From contig NZ_JBDSLS010000181.1 in NCBI RefSeq assembly GCF_039916245.1, positions 1-21,828 of the forward strand: DNA of 21,828 nucleotides, written 5' to 3'. Position 1 is the first letter of the stretch, and each line of letters begins with the position of its first letter. This DNA comes from Gelidibacter sp039916245 (GTDB lineage: Bacteria; Bacteroidota; Bacteroidia; Flavobacteriales; Flavobacteriaceae). The position numbers and the translations under genes were made by a program. Below, piece by piece: positions 13,851 through 21,416 of the stretch. Under the pieces are notes generated by a model. That model was given only the letters and a program-made list of their open reading frames with translations. It made no database searches and had not been told where the DNA came from.

Positions 13851-14447
13851 ATGAAAACAATTTACTCACTTTTTTTCGGAATATTTTTATTGCTAGGTTG
13901 TAATCAGCCCAAAGAGCGTTTGCAAGGTGAAACAGAATTTCAAAGAAATTTAAATTCAGAATTTAAGGACGCTTCAAAATCGCCTTTAAAAAAGAAGGAC
14001 AGAAGGGATTTTAAAGCACTGGACTTTTTTAAAGTGGATTCGGCATATGTGGTTCAGGCAGCTTTTAGAAGTACACCTGATGAAAAACCATTCAAAATGA
14101 AGACCACTACCGATAGACTTCCAGAATATGTGAAATATGGCGAAGTCACTTTTAATTTAAAGGGAGAATCCTTTCAATTGAATGTCTATCGCGATTTGGA
14201 TTTGATGAACGAAGAAGGTTTTGAGGATTACTTGTTCCTGCCTTTTTTAGATGATACCAATGGTGACGAAAGCTATGGTGGTGGACGTTATATTGATTTA
14301 AAAATCCCTGAAGGAAACTCGATGACTATCGATTTTAATACCGCCTATAATCCGTATTGTGCCTATAATGAGAAGTACTCTTGTCCGATTGTACCTCGTG
14401 AAAATTATATCGATGTTGAGGTTAGAGCGGGAGTGAAGGCTTTTTAG
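13851..14447 (+). CDS. DUF1684 lipoprotein
   Basis: A 198-aa lipoprotein from the ATG giving MKTIYSLFFGIFLLLGC, with Cys17 as the lipidation site. A TTG 24 bases upstream (13827) would extend the frame but would bury the signal peptide. The mature part matches DUF1684: EFKDASKSPL near the start, a long beta region, then DDTNGDESYGGGRYIDLKIP and the C-terminal NPYCAYNEKYSCPIVPRENY. This family is common in Bacteroidota and of unknown biochemical function; it should sit in the periplasm or outer-membrane leaflet. It is followed directly by repeats, with no clear terminator. Confidence 0.9.
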   Translation: MKTIYSLFFGIFLLLGCNQPKERLQGETEFQRNLNSEFKDASKSPLKKKDRRDFKALDFFKVDSAYVVQAAFRSTPDEKPFKMKTTTDRLPEYVKYGEVTFNLKGESFQLNVYRDLDLMNEEGFEDYLFLPFLDDTNGDESYGGGRYIDLKIPEGNSMTIDFNTAYNPYCAYNEKYSCPIVPRENYIDVEVRAGVKAF

Positions 14448-14755
14448 TTGGCAGTCTTCACTTTTTAGTCCTCAGTTGGCAGTCTTACCGCCTTCGCTGA
14501 AGCTACCGACGGGCAGACAGTCTCAGTCTCAGTCTCAGTTTTCAGAAAGATCGTTATTTATTGTGAGCTTGTAACGTCTGCGGAAATTTGCGCTATCTGC
14601 GGCAAACTTTGCGGTCTTCAGTCCTCAGTTGCCAGTCTTCCCGCCTTCGCTGAAGCTGCGGACGGGCAGGCAGTCGCAGTCTCAGTTTTCAGAAAGGTCG
14701 TTCTAGGTTGTGAGCTTTTAATATCTGCGGAAATCTGCGCTATCTGCGGGAAATT
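14448..14755. repeat. Duplicated ~153-bp repeat block after the DUF1684 gene
   Basis: Two copies of one block lie in tandem. CTCAGTT at 14471 recurs at 14624, and TTCGCTGAAGCT at 14493 recurs at 14646, both 153 bases apart. TCTGCGGAAAT recurs at 147 bases because copy 2 has one fewer CAGTCT micro-repeat. Each copy holds TTGGCAGTCTT-like words, a hairpin (CTTC gct GAAG inside CCGC/GCGG), CAGTCT repeats, and TCTGCGGAAAT-type words. I see no gene in 14448-14887. Confidence 0.85.
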
Positions 14756-14788
14756 TTCACGCTCTATTATATCGGTATTTTAAATATA

Positions 14789-14832
14789 TTCTCTGTGCAA
14801 CTCTGTGTTTTCTCCGTGCGACTCTGTGAAAC
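14789..14832. repeat. Second CTCTGTG-type dispersed repeat
   Basis: Two tandem half-units (CTCTGTGCAACTCTGTG, then CTCCGTGCGACTCTGTG), closely related to 2155-2178 upstream of the BtuF-like gene. It adjoins the 153-bp block and lies about 55 bases past the stop of the convergent SRPBCC gene. Confidence 0.65.
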
Positions 14833-14887
14833 AATATAATCAGCTATTTACCAAATCCACCGCGAACAAAAACTTATAGGAATTATT

Positions 14888-15862
14888 TTAGAAAGTTTCC
14901 GTGTTTTCTACAGTTTCAATTTTTTCTACAATAGGAATGTAAATATCGGTCATCCAATGGGCAGGATTTGGAATAGTTGTAGCATCGTTTTTGTAAACCT
15001 CAAATGGGCTCATTTCTGAAGCTTCCAAATTGTTATCTTTTAAATATTTTCTGGCCGTTGCCCAAGCTTCTTTTAAATTGGTATAATTTCCCTGTAAAGT
15101 CACTTTAAGAGCTTTGGTTCGCTCCATATAACCACAAAGAATATTGCTGTCTTCGGCAACAATCACTCTTTCTCGGATGGGAATGGCGTTACTCATGATG
15201 ACATTGCCAGTTTCTGCATCCATTTCTATGAAAATGGTAAACGGCATGCCGTTGGCGGTTACATGATGAACATTCATAAATGAGATGAGTTCATGATGTT
15301 GTTTCGTCATTGTCGCAATCATATTGTTACTCGTTGAAGAAATGGTATTGTACATATAAAACCCGCCGCCATAGTCTGTAATACCCTCTACTTTTATAGT
15401 ATAGGCAGACATACTTACGGCTACTTTTTTGTCGAGACTTACTAGATCGGTTTTAAACTGTTCTGAAAGATGATCTTTGTTATCGCCAAATAAAGCAAAT
15501 TTCGCTTTGGTCATGAACGATAACTTATCTGCATCAAGCGTTCTTGTTACGGTCGTGGAACCATCAGCATTAGAGACGAAAACCCATTTCAATTCTGAGT
15601 TTTTAATGCGATTACTCGTAAAGATCTGATTGATGGAGTCGTTAGATTTGAATACTGATTTCTGTAGTGTTTCTGATGCTTTCCAAAACGAAGACCAATC
15701 CATATCGGTGCTATCGGAAACAATTTCGAAAATTACGGCTTTTGGAGCATTTATAGTAGTGGTTTCTGAGACTTCAAAATCGTTGGGTTGAACGGCAACA
15801 TAAATAGCCATTCCAATGAAGGCAATGAGCAATAGAAATAGAAGGTATTTAAAAAATTTCAT
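14888..15862 (-). CDS. Membrane-anchored SRPBCC plus GyrI-like ligand-binding protein
   Basis: A 324-aa protein with one N-terminal membrane segment (residues about 4-24, KYLLFLLLIAFIGMAIYVAV). An SRPBCC/START-like domain follows at about 30-160 (FEVSETTTINAPKAVIFEIVSD, the usual first strand and helix). The C-terminal GyrI-like/BacR effector-binding domain is at about 170-320 (KVTLQGNYTNLKEAWATARKYL, SPFEVYKND, WMTDIYIPI). There is no DNA-binding domain, so it is probably a periplasmic-facing small-molecule binder. The ORF can start at 15886, but that lies inside the -7 element, so I chose 15862. It is divergent from the DPP III gene. Ligand unknown. Confidence 0.82.
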   Translation of the reverse strand: MKFFKYLLFLLLIAFIGMAIYVAVQPNDFEVSETTTINAPKAVIFEIVSDSTDMDWSSFWKASETLQKSVFKSNDSINQIFTSNRIKNSELKWVFVSNADGSTTVTRTLDADKLSFMTKAKFALFGDNKDHLSEQFKTDLVSLDKKVAVSMSAYTIKVEGITDYGGGFYMYNTISSTSNNMIATMTKQHHELISFMNVHHVTANGMPFTIFIEMDAETGNVIMSNAIPIRERVIVAEDSNILCGYMERTKALKVTLQGNYTNLKEAWATARKYLKDNNLEASEMSPFEVYKNDATTIPNPAHWMTDIYIPIVEKIETVENTETF

Positions 15863-15883
15863 GGTGGGTTTTGTAGAGTTCAT

Positions 15884-15891
15884 CAAATATA
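15884..15891 (-). promoter_or_regulatory. -7 promoter element of the SRPBCC gene
   Basis: TATATTTG on the minus strand, an exact match 21 bases upstream of the chosen start. It excludes the longer start at 15886. Confidence 0.6.
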
Positions 15892-15919
15892 GACAATTTT
15901 ATAGTATCCTAATAAATAT

Positions 15920-15927
15920 TACATTTG
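15920..15927 (+). promoter_or_regulatory. -7 promoter element of the DPP III gene
   Basis: TACATTTG, an exact TAnnTTTG match 26 bases before the ATG. The divergent SRPBCC promoter lies 28 bases away. Confidence 0.6.
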
Positions 15928-15953
15928 TAGTATAAATATTTAAAATTCAACTG

Positions 15954-18005
15954 ATGAACTTAAAAACGATATTCGGGATCGCGTTGGCAATGAGCTTAGC
16001 TTTTTCTTGCAAAAACGAATCCAAAACAAACAACGACTCAACGTCAGATACTGTTGAGACTAAGAAAGATGCCGCGGCATTTGATTATACCGTAGAGCAA
16101 TTTGCAGACATTAAAATTCTACGTTACCAAATTCCGGGTTGGGAAAATCTAACCTTGAAAGAGCAAAAATTAGTGTACTACCTAACTCAAGCTGGATTGG
16201 CTGGTCGTGATATTATGTGGGATCAAAATTACCGTCATAATCTCGAGATCAGGAAAGCATTAGAAACCGTCTATACCAACTATACGGGTGATAAATCTTC
16301 AGAAGATTGGAAAGCGTTTGAAAACTATTTAAAACGTGTTTGGTTTAGCAGTGGTATTCATCATCATTATTCAAACGATAAATTAAAGGCGGATTTTTCA
16401 CAGGATTATTTAAAATCACTGTTAGCTGAAACAAATGCGCAGTTGGAAGGAGAAGCTTTTGATGTCATTTTTAATGATAAGGATATGAGGAAAGTAGATC
16501 AGTCCAAAGGCGTTGATAATGTGGCCCTATCTGCAGTGAATTTTTATGGACCAGAGGTGACGACTGCTGATGTAGAGAAATTCTACAAAAACAAAAAATC
16601 CCCAAATCCTCATAGACCTCTGTCTTTTGGATTGAACTCTAAATTGGTAAAGGAAAATGGAGTTTTAAAAGAATTGGTTTACAAATCTGGCGGATTATAT
16701 GGCGCTGCCATTGATGAAATTACAAAATGGTTGAAGTTGGCTCAAGGTGTTGCTGAAAACAAGGCGCAAGGCGATGCATTAGGCTTATTGATTCAGTATT
16801 ATAAAACAGGCGATTTGCAAACCTGGGATGATTATAACGTTGCATGGACTGCTGCTACAGCCGGAAATGTGGATTATATCAATGGTTTTATTGAAGTGTA
16901 TAATGATCCAGTAGGCTATAGAGGATCTTATGAAAGCATTGTTCAAATCAATGATTTTGACATGTCGCAAAAAATGAAAGTTCTGTCAGATAACGCACAA
17001 TGGTTTGAGGATAATTCGCCATTAATGGACGAACACAAAAAGAAAAATGTGGTTGGTGTCACTTATAAGGTGGTCAATGTTGCTGGTGAAGCAGGTGATG
17101 CCTCTCCAAGCACGCCGATTGGAGTGAACTTACCAAATGCCAACTGGATTCGTGCTGAGGTGGGAAGTAAATCCGTTTCTCTAGGAAATATTATTGAGGC
17201 CTATAATAATGCAGGAAGTACTGGTAGAGTGCAGGAATTTGTTAATGATCAAGAAGAATTGGAACTTGAGATAAATTATGGTCAGCAAGCAGATAAGTTG
17301 CATACGGCTTTGCATGAAGTCATTGGTCACGCATCAGGACAGTTGAATCCTGGCGTTGGAGAAACCAAAGAAACGCTTAAAAATTATGCCTCAACCTTAG
17401 AAGAAGGACGTGCTGATTTGGTTGGACTGTATTATTTATACAATCCAAAACTTCAGGAACTTGGGTTGGTAGAGGATTGGAAAAAAACCGGCATGGCTGC
17501 TTATGATCGCTATATCCGCAATGGGTTAATGACTCAATTAATTCGATTGAATTTAGGAGATGATGTTGTACAGGCGCATATGAGAAATAGAATGTGGGTC
17601 AGTGCTTGGGTTTTTGAAAAAGGAAAGAAAGACAATGTGATTGAAAAAATTACGCGCAATGGAAAGACCTATTACAACATCAACGATTACGAAAAGCTAC
17701 ATGATCTTTTCGGTCAATTGTTACGTGAAACCCAACGTATCAAATCAGAAGGCGATTATAAAGCTGTGGAGAAGTTGGTGGAAACTTATGGTGTTAAAGT
17801 AGATCAAGAATTGCATAAAGAAATCTTGAAAAGAAATGAACAGTTTCCGGACGCCCCTTACAGCGGTTTCGTAAATCCTGTTTTAGTGCCAGAAATGGAT
17901 GATAAAGGTGAGATTACGGCAATAAAAGTAACACAGCCAGAATCCTATAAAGGACAGATGTTAGATTATGGTAAAGCGTATAACTTTTTGAGAACAGAAA
18001 AATAA
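15954..18005 (+). CDS. Dipeptidyl peptidase III, M49 family, lipoprotein
   Basis: A zinc metallopeptidase that removes dipeptides from the N-terminus of short peptides. 683 aa. The N-terminus is a lipoprotein signal ending at Cys19 (LAFSC), so the enzyme is probably anchored in the cell envelope; eukaryotic DPP III is cytosolic. The M49 zinc motif HEVIGH is at residues 454-459, and the second motif EEGRAD, which supplies a glutamate ligand, is at 483-488. The central region (FGLNSKLVKENG, then GGLYGAAIDEI) and the C-terminal LRETQRIKSEGDYKAV are typical of Bacteroidota members. The length is as expected. The gene has its own promoter and a strong terminator, so it appears monocistronic, and probably serves peptide use. 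Confidence 0.95.
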   Translation: MNLKTIFGIALAMSLAFSCKNESKTNNDSTSDTVETKKDAAAFDYTVEQFADIKILRYQIPGWENLTLKEQKLVYYLTQAGLAGRDIMWDQNYRHNLEIRKALETVYTNYTGDKSSEDWKAFENYLKRVWFSSGIHHHYSNDKLKADFSQDYLKSLLAETNAQLEGEAFDVIFNDKDMRKVDQSKGVDNVALSAVNFYGPEVTTADVEKFYKNKKSPNPHRPLSFGLNSKLVKENGVLKELVYKSGGLYGAAIDEITKWLKLAQGVAENKAQGDALGLLIQYYKTGDLQTWDDYNVAWTAATAGNVDYINGFIEVYNDPVGYRGSYESIVQINDFDMSQKMKVLSDNAQWFEDNSPLMDEHKKKNVVGVTYKVVNVAGEAGDASPSTPIGVNLPNANWIRAEVGSKSVSLGNIIEAYNNAGSTGRVQEFVNDQEELELEINYGQQADKLHTALHEVIGHASGQLNPGVGETKETLKNYASTLEEGRADLVGLYYLYNPKLQELGLVEDWKKTGMAAYDRYIRNGLMTQLIRLNLGDDVVQAHMRNRMWVSAWVFEKGKKDNVIEKITRNGKTYYNINDYEKLHDLFGQLLRETQRIKSEGDYKAVEKLVETYGVKVDQELHKEILKRNEQFPDAPYSGFVNPVLVPEMDDKGEITAIKVTQPESYKGQMLDYGKAYNFLRTEK

Positions 18006-18029
18006 ACCCTCAATAATCTTCATTGATGC

Positions 18030-18062
18030 AAAAAGCAGGATGTTCTAAACGTCCTGCTTTTT
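18030..18062 (+). terminator. Intrinsic terminator after the DPP III gene
   Basis: AAAAAGCAGGATG and CGTCCTGCTTTTT form a 13-bp stem with one G-U pair, a 7-base loop and a T-rich tail, 25 bases after the stop. Confidence 0.9.
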
Positions 18063-18129
18063 GTTTTTATGGATAGTAAAGATGAGTAGTAGAACATTAA
18101 TAATAAGCATTACGATATGCGCGATGAGA

Positions 18130-18192
18130 ACAATCATGATCTTATTTTTGAAAACATCGTGATTGTTTTAAAATGTCATCTAAAAAAGATGA
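18130..18192. other. Two dyads between the DPP III and small membrane protein genes
   Basis: ACAATCATGAT (18130-18140) and ATCGTGATTGT (18156-18166) form an 11-bp stem with one G-U pair. TCATCT and AGATGA (18176-18192) form a 6-bp stem just past the stop of the minus-strand membrane protein gene. The second could be a weak terminator for that gene. Confidence 0.4.
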
Positions 18193-18196
18193 AAAA

Positions 18197-18382
18197 TCAG
18201 GAAAGAAATGACTTTGCTAACGTAATCATCAAAATAAAGGCGATAAATGCAACAAGAATCCAGATGCTTCCTTTATAGTATTTTCTGTGAAGTTTTAAGT
18301 CTTTCCGGTAGGCATAAATCATTACTCCGATAAATACGATTGCAAACGAAATCCCGAAAATCAATTGACCATTTGATAACAT
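18197..18382 (-). CDS. Small two-helix membrane protein
   Basis: 61 aa, with two hydrophobic segments (about residues 7-25 and 39-58) joined by a short basic loop, RKDLKLHRKYYKG. The basic loop should face the cytoplasm, giving a hairpin in the inner membrane. I recall similar short proteins with YAYRKDLKLHxKYYKGS from other Flavobacteriaceae, but not a function. It is transcribed on its own, convergent to the DPP III gene and divergent from the MazG-like gene. TAATTTCG upstream on the minus strand is one base off the -7 consensus. Confidence 0.75.
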   Translation of the reverse strand: MLSNGQLIFGISFAIVFIGVMIYAYRKDLKLHRKYYKGSIWILVAFIAFILMITLAKSFLS

Positions 18383-18529
18383 ATAGCTATTTTTATGCGA
18401 AATTAATGAAACCTTTTAGAATCTGTACGTCCTTATTGTAAAAATGCACCTTGGTCATGGATATGATGCTCGATTTGCGAATTGGTCTTTCAACTTTTAA
18501 AATAAACAACAACATACAAACTTGTCATT

Positions 18530-18916
18530 ATGAAAAAAAAAATTGAGGCCGTTAAAGCCTTCCATGAAGCGTTTAAAATCGGTTACAGAGAAACGCCAAA
18601 AGCCGATTTGGGAACGGATAAAAATATGCTCCGCTACAAATTAATGAGAGAGGAAAATGAGGAGTATTTAGAGGCAGCTAATGCTAACGATTTAGTTGAG
18701 GTGGCCGATGCTTTAGGCGATATGCTTTATATTTTATGTGGTACCATCATTGAACACGGCATGCAGCATAAAATTGAAGAGGTTTTTGACGAAATCCAAA
18801 AGAGCAATATGAGTAAATTGGGAGAGGATGGCGAACCTATTTATCGTGAAGACGGAAAAGTACTTAAAGGTCCTAATTATTTCATGCCAGATATTTCGAA
18901 AATTCTGATTTCTTAA
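18530..18916 (+). CDS. MazG-like nucleoside triphosphate pyrophosphohydrolase
   Basis: A 128-aa all-alpha NTP pyrophosphatase. Residues 41-64 hold the magnesium-binding pattern: EENEE at 41-45, then Glu57, Asp60 and Asp64 (EVADALGD). Enzymes of this fold release pyrophosphate from NTPs or dNTPs, often non-canonical ones, or act in histidine synthesis (HisE). The single-domain length, the C-terminal SNMSKLGEDGEPIYREDGKV and a GPNYFMPDI ending fit the phage/housekeeping subgroup of stand-alone members. Substrate not determinable. A bidirectional hairpin follows; the neighbour ilvE is convergent. Confidence 0.88.
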   Translation: MKKKIEAVKAFHEAFKIGYRETPKADLGTDKNMLRYKLMREENEEYLEAANANDLVEVADALGDMLYILCGTIIEHGMQHKIEEVFDEIQKSNMSKLGEDGEPIYREDGKVLKGPNYFMPDISKILIS

Positions 18917-18940
18917 AATAGAAGTACCAAATAAAAACTC

Positions 18941-18973
18941 CCAAATTCCAAAGTGTAAACTATTGGAATTTGG
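18941..18973. terminator. Bidirectional hairpin between the MazG-like gene and ilvE
   Basis: CCAAATTCCAA and TTGGAATTTGG form a perfect 11-bp stem with an 11-base loop. It is flanked by A/T-rich tracts on both sides and lies between two convergent genes, so it could end both transcripts. The T runs are short. Confidence 0.65.
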
Positions 18974-19000
18974 AATTTTAAAAATTGTTTTTTGCTAGTC

Positions 19001-20068
19001 TTACGCTTCGTATCTCCAGCCGTGTTTATCCTCAGCTAAATTGTGTTGAATGTCAAGCATCTTATCTTTTAAAGTATCTGCATATGAATTTTCGATATTT
19101 GGCAGTTTGAATAATTCTTCTCTATGTTCAAATGCTGAAATAGGACTAATTACAGCAGCAGTTCCTGCTCCAAAAATTTCTTTTAAAGTACCGTTTTTTG
19201 ATGCTTCCTTGATTTCACTAACCGTAATTGGTCTGACGTCCACTTTGATGTTGTTGTCTTCCGCTAATTGAATAAGGCTTTTTCTGGTCACACCATCTAA
19301 AATACGATCACTAATAGGAGCGGTAATTAACGTATCATTGATTCTAAAGAATACGTTCATTGTACCTGCTTCTTCCAATTTTTCATGCGTGTCTGCATCT
19401 GTCCAGATGACTTGTTGAAAGCCCCTTTTTTGTGCCAAACTCGTAGGGTAAAACTGAGCGGCATAGTTACCGGCTGCTTTTGCAAAACCAACCCCACCAT
19501 TGGCAGATCTACTGAATTGTTCAGCAACTAAAACCTGTATTTTGTCGGTATAGTAAGCTCGTGCTGGTGAGCAAATGATCATGAATCGGTAATTGGCTGA
19601 AGGAGAGGCTGATATTGCAGAATCGGTTGCAATTATAAAAGGTCTGATATAAAGAGAGTTGCCCTTTCCTGGTTTAATCCACGCATTGTCCAATTCTAGT
19701 AATTTGGTCAACCCTTCAAAGAAGTAGTCCTTAGGAAATGCTGGCATTGCCAAGCGTTCTGCCGACTTATTAATACGGTTGAAATTGTCTTCAGGTCTAA
19801 AAAGCCAGACTTTTCCGTTATCATCTTTATAGGCTTTCATGCCTTCAAAAACAGCTTGTCCATAATGAAATACCCGTGCAGACGGATCCATGGTCATAGC
19901 TTGGTAAGGCGTGATTTTTGGCGTTTGCCATTCGTTATTCTCAAAATCACATATAAACATATGGTCCGTGAAAATTCTGCCAAATATCAGATTGTCAAAA
20001 TCAACGGCGTTAATTTTAGAAGTATCTGATTTTACGATATCGATTTCGTGTGAAGTCTGTTTTGTCAT
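19001..20068 (-). CDS. ilvE: Branched-chain amino acid aminotransferase
   Basis: A fold-type IV PLP enzyme that interconverts leucine, isoleucine and valine with their 2-oxo acids, using glutamate/2-oxoglutarate. 355 aa from the ATG giving MTKQTSHEID. Residues 66-78 (VFHYGQAVFEGMK) are a family hallmark. The Schiff-base lysine is Lys197 in GFAKAAGNYAAQ, and EEAGTMN at 232-238 holds the cofactor-nitrogen glutamate. The C-terminal FGAGTAAVISPI is also typical. An upstream start at 20092 would place the ATG inside the -7 element at 20090-20097, so I chose 20068. It may also supply or consume the branched-chain acyl precursors linked to icmF metabolism, an indirect connection only. Confidence 0.96.
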   Translation of the reverse strand: MTKQTSHEIDIVKSDTSKINAVDFDNLIFGRIFTDHMFICDFENNEWQTPKITPYQAMTMDPSARVFHYGQAVFEGMKAYKDDNGKVWLFRPEDNFNRINKSAERLAMPAFPKDYFFEGLTKLLELDNAWIKPGKGNSLYIRPFIIATDSAISASPSANYRFMIICSPARAYYTDKIQVLVAEQFSRSANGGVGFAKAAGNYAAQFYPTSLAQKRGFQQVIWTDADTHEKLEEAGTMNVFFRINDTLITAPISDRILDGVTRKSLIQLAEDNNIKVDVRPITVSEIKEASKNGTLKEIFGAGTAAVISPISAFEHREELFKLPNIENSYADTLKDKMLDIQHNLAEDKHGWRYEA

Positions 20069-20089
20069 TTTAAATTTTGTTTGATGGTG

Positions 20090-20097
20090 CAAATTTA
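20090..20097 (-). promoter_or_regulatory. -7 promoter element of ilvE
   Basis: TAAATTTG on the minus strand, an exact match 21 bases before the chosen ATG. Confidence 0.6.
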
Positions 20098-20145
20098 GTT
20101 ATTTCTTGCAGTATAAAAAATCTAAACTTTGTTTTAAATAAAAGT

Positions 20146-20153
20146 TATATTTG
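20146..20153 (+). promoter_or_regulatory. -7 promoter element of the DUF4920-mnmD transcript
   Basis: TATATTTG, an exact TAnnTTTG match 29 bases before the DUF4920 ATG. A TTTG at 20128-20131 sits 14 bases upstream, shorter than the usual spacing. Confidence 0.6.
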
Positions 20154-20182
20154 CTTCACTAAAATATAAAAATCAAACTATT

Positions 20183-20689
20183 ATGAAGAAAATTCTTGTT
20201 GTTTTTGGAATTATGTTGTTCGTTATGGCTTGTAAAACTGAAGAAAAAAAAGCAGAAGATCAAGATATAGAAAAGGCAGTTGTGAATTACACTTCTATTG
20301 GTGAAGAAATTACGGCTGATGCTGCAAAATCAACATCAGATATGGCTGAAGCGTACAAAGCAATGCGCATTGGAGATACCATAAATGCTAAAATGATTGG
20401 TAAGGTAGATGAGGTGTGTCAGAATAAAGGCTGCTGGATGAAAATTAATCTTGAAGATGGTGAGCAAGTGCTGGTGAAATTTAAAGATTACGGTTTTTTC
20501 ATGCCAAAAGATATTGCCGGAAAAGAAGTTGTTCTTAACGGATTGGCTTTTGTAAATGAAGTTCCGGTTGATGAATTACGCCATTATGCAGAAGATGCTG
20601 GCAAGTCGGCCGATGAAATTGCAGCCATCACTGCGCCAAAAAGAACTTTTTCCTTTGAGGCAAAAGGTGTATTATTGAAAGACGAATAA
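20183..20689 (+). CDS. DUF4920 lipoprotein
   Basis: A 168-aa lipoprotein with signal MKKILVVFGIMLFVMAC, Cys17 lipidated, and a charged EEKKAEDQD linker. The domain has an OB-like beta pattern with the family hallmarks VDEVCQNKGCWMKINL, FKDYGFFMPKDIAGKEV, and DELRHYAEDAGKSADEI. The cysteine pair in CQNKGCW is conserved in homologues I remember and could bind metal or form a disulfide. Function unknown; location probably the periplasm. The next gene, mnmD, starts 3 bases after its stop, so they form an operon. Confidence 0.9.
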   Translation: MKKILVVFGIMLFVMACKTEEKKAEDQDIEKAVVNYTSIGEEITADAAKSTSDMAEAYKAMRIGDTINAKMIGKVDEVCQNKGCWMKINLEDGEQVLVKFKDYGFFMPKDIAGKEVVLNGLAFVNEVPVDELRHYAEDAGKSADEIAAITAPKRTFSFEAKGVLLKDE

Positions 20690-20692
20690 TTC

Positions 20693-21415
20693 TTGCAACG
20701 CAAAATAATTACCACCGCCGATGGTTCTAAAACCATCCAGATTGAAGAATGGAATGAACAGTATCATTCGGTTCACGGCGCTATACAGGAAGCAAACCAT
20801 GTGTATATTAAACAGGGTTTGCTTTTTTGCTTTGACATACAAAATACTTCACAAGAAAGTATAGATACGACAGAAACTTCTGCTAATTCATCCCGGAAAC
20901 TTTCAATTTTAGAAATAGGCTTTGGCACCGGACTTAATGCTTTTTTGACCTTGTTGCAGGCCGATGAGCATCAAATAGATGTTCGTTACGTGGGGGTAGA
21001 AGCATTCCCGATTTCGCCAGATGAAATGGCTGCATTAAATTATACTGAACAGCTTGAAGTGTCAGGAAAAAACGCACATTTTAAGGCAATGCACAACATT
21101 GCTTGGGAGAATGACACACGATTGACCCCTTATTTTAGTCTTCAGAAACAACAAAAATTATTCAAAGACATCACGGATACAAATCAATTTGATTTGATTT
21201 ATTTCGATGCTTTTGGCGCGCGCGTACAGCCAGAACTTTGGACGGAATCTATTTTTCAGATTATGTTTGACGCCTTAAAGGAAAAGGGCGTTTTGGTCAC
21301 GTATGCCGCTAAAGGAAGTGTGCGTCGCGCGATGCAAGCCGTTGGTTTCAACGTCGAAAAACTACCTGGCCCACCCGGAAAACGTGAAATGCTAAGAGCC
21401 CGAAAAGGCTCTTAG
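20693..21415 (+). CDS. mnmD: tRNA (5-methylaminomethyl-2-thiouridine) methyltransferase MnmD
   Basis: A SAM-dependent methyltransferase that completes mnm5s2U at the wobble position of tRNAs; it is the stand-alone equivalent of the N-terminal half of E. coli MnmC. 240 aa, starting at TTG: the conserved N-terminus RKIITTADGSKTIQIEEWNEQYHS requires this start, and the first in-frame ATG falls after the SAM motif. The SAM-binding EIGFGTGLNAF is at 74-84, FDAFG at 171-175 and the C-terminal GPPGKREM at 226-233. The TTG lies 3 bases after the DUF4920 stop, suggesting translational coupling. The last codons form the left arm of a hairpin whose right arm is the first unit of the downstream 48-bp repeat. 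Confidence 0.92.
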   Translation: MQRKIITTADGSKTIQIEEWNEQYHSVHGAIQEANHVYIKQGLLFCFDIQNTSQESIDTTETSANSSRKLSILEIGFGTGLNAFLTLLQADEHQIDVRYVGVEAFPISPDEMAALNYTEQLEVSGKNAHFKAMHNIAWENDTRLTPYFSLQKQQKLFKDITDTNQFDLIYFDAFGARVQPELWTESIFQIMFDALKEKGVLVTYAAKGSVRRAMQAVGFNVEKLPGPPGKREMLRARKGS

Positions 21416-21416
21416 C
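21391..21416. other. Hairpin over the mnmD stop codon
   Basis: GCTAAGAGCC and GGCTCTTAGC form a perfect 10-bp stem with a 6-base loop. The left arm is coding and the right arm contains the stop codon. No T run follows, so it is not a standard terminator. Confidence 0.75.

Noticed and set aside
14571..14760. Possible insertion-sequence end or MITE in the repeat block
   Set aside because: No terminal inverted repeats, target duplication or transposase remnant could be identified; the pattern is tandem duplication of repeat words.
18130..18166. 11-bp dyad as a terminator of the small membrane protein gene
   Set aside because: No T run follows on either strand; kept only as an unexplained dyad.
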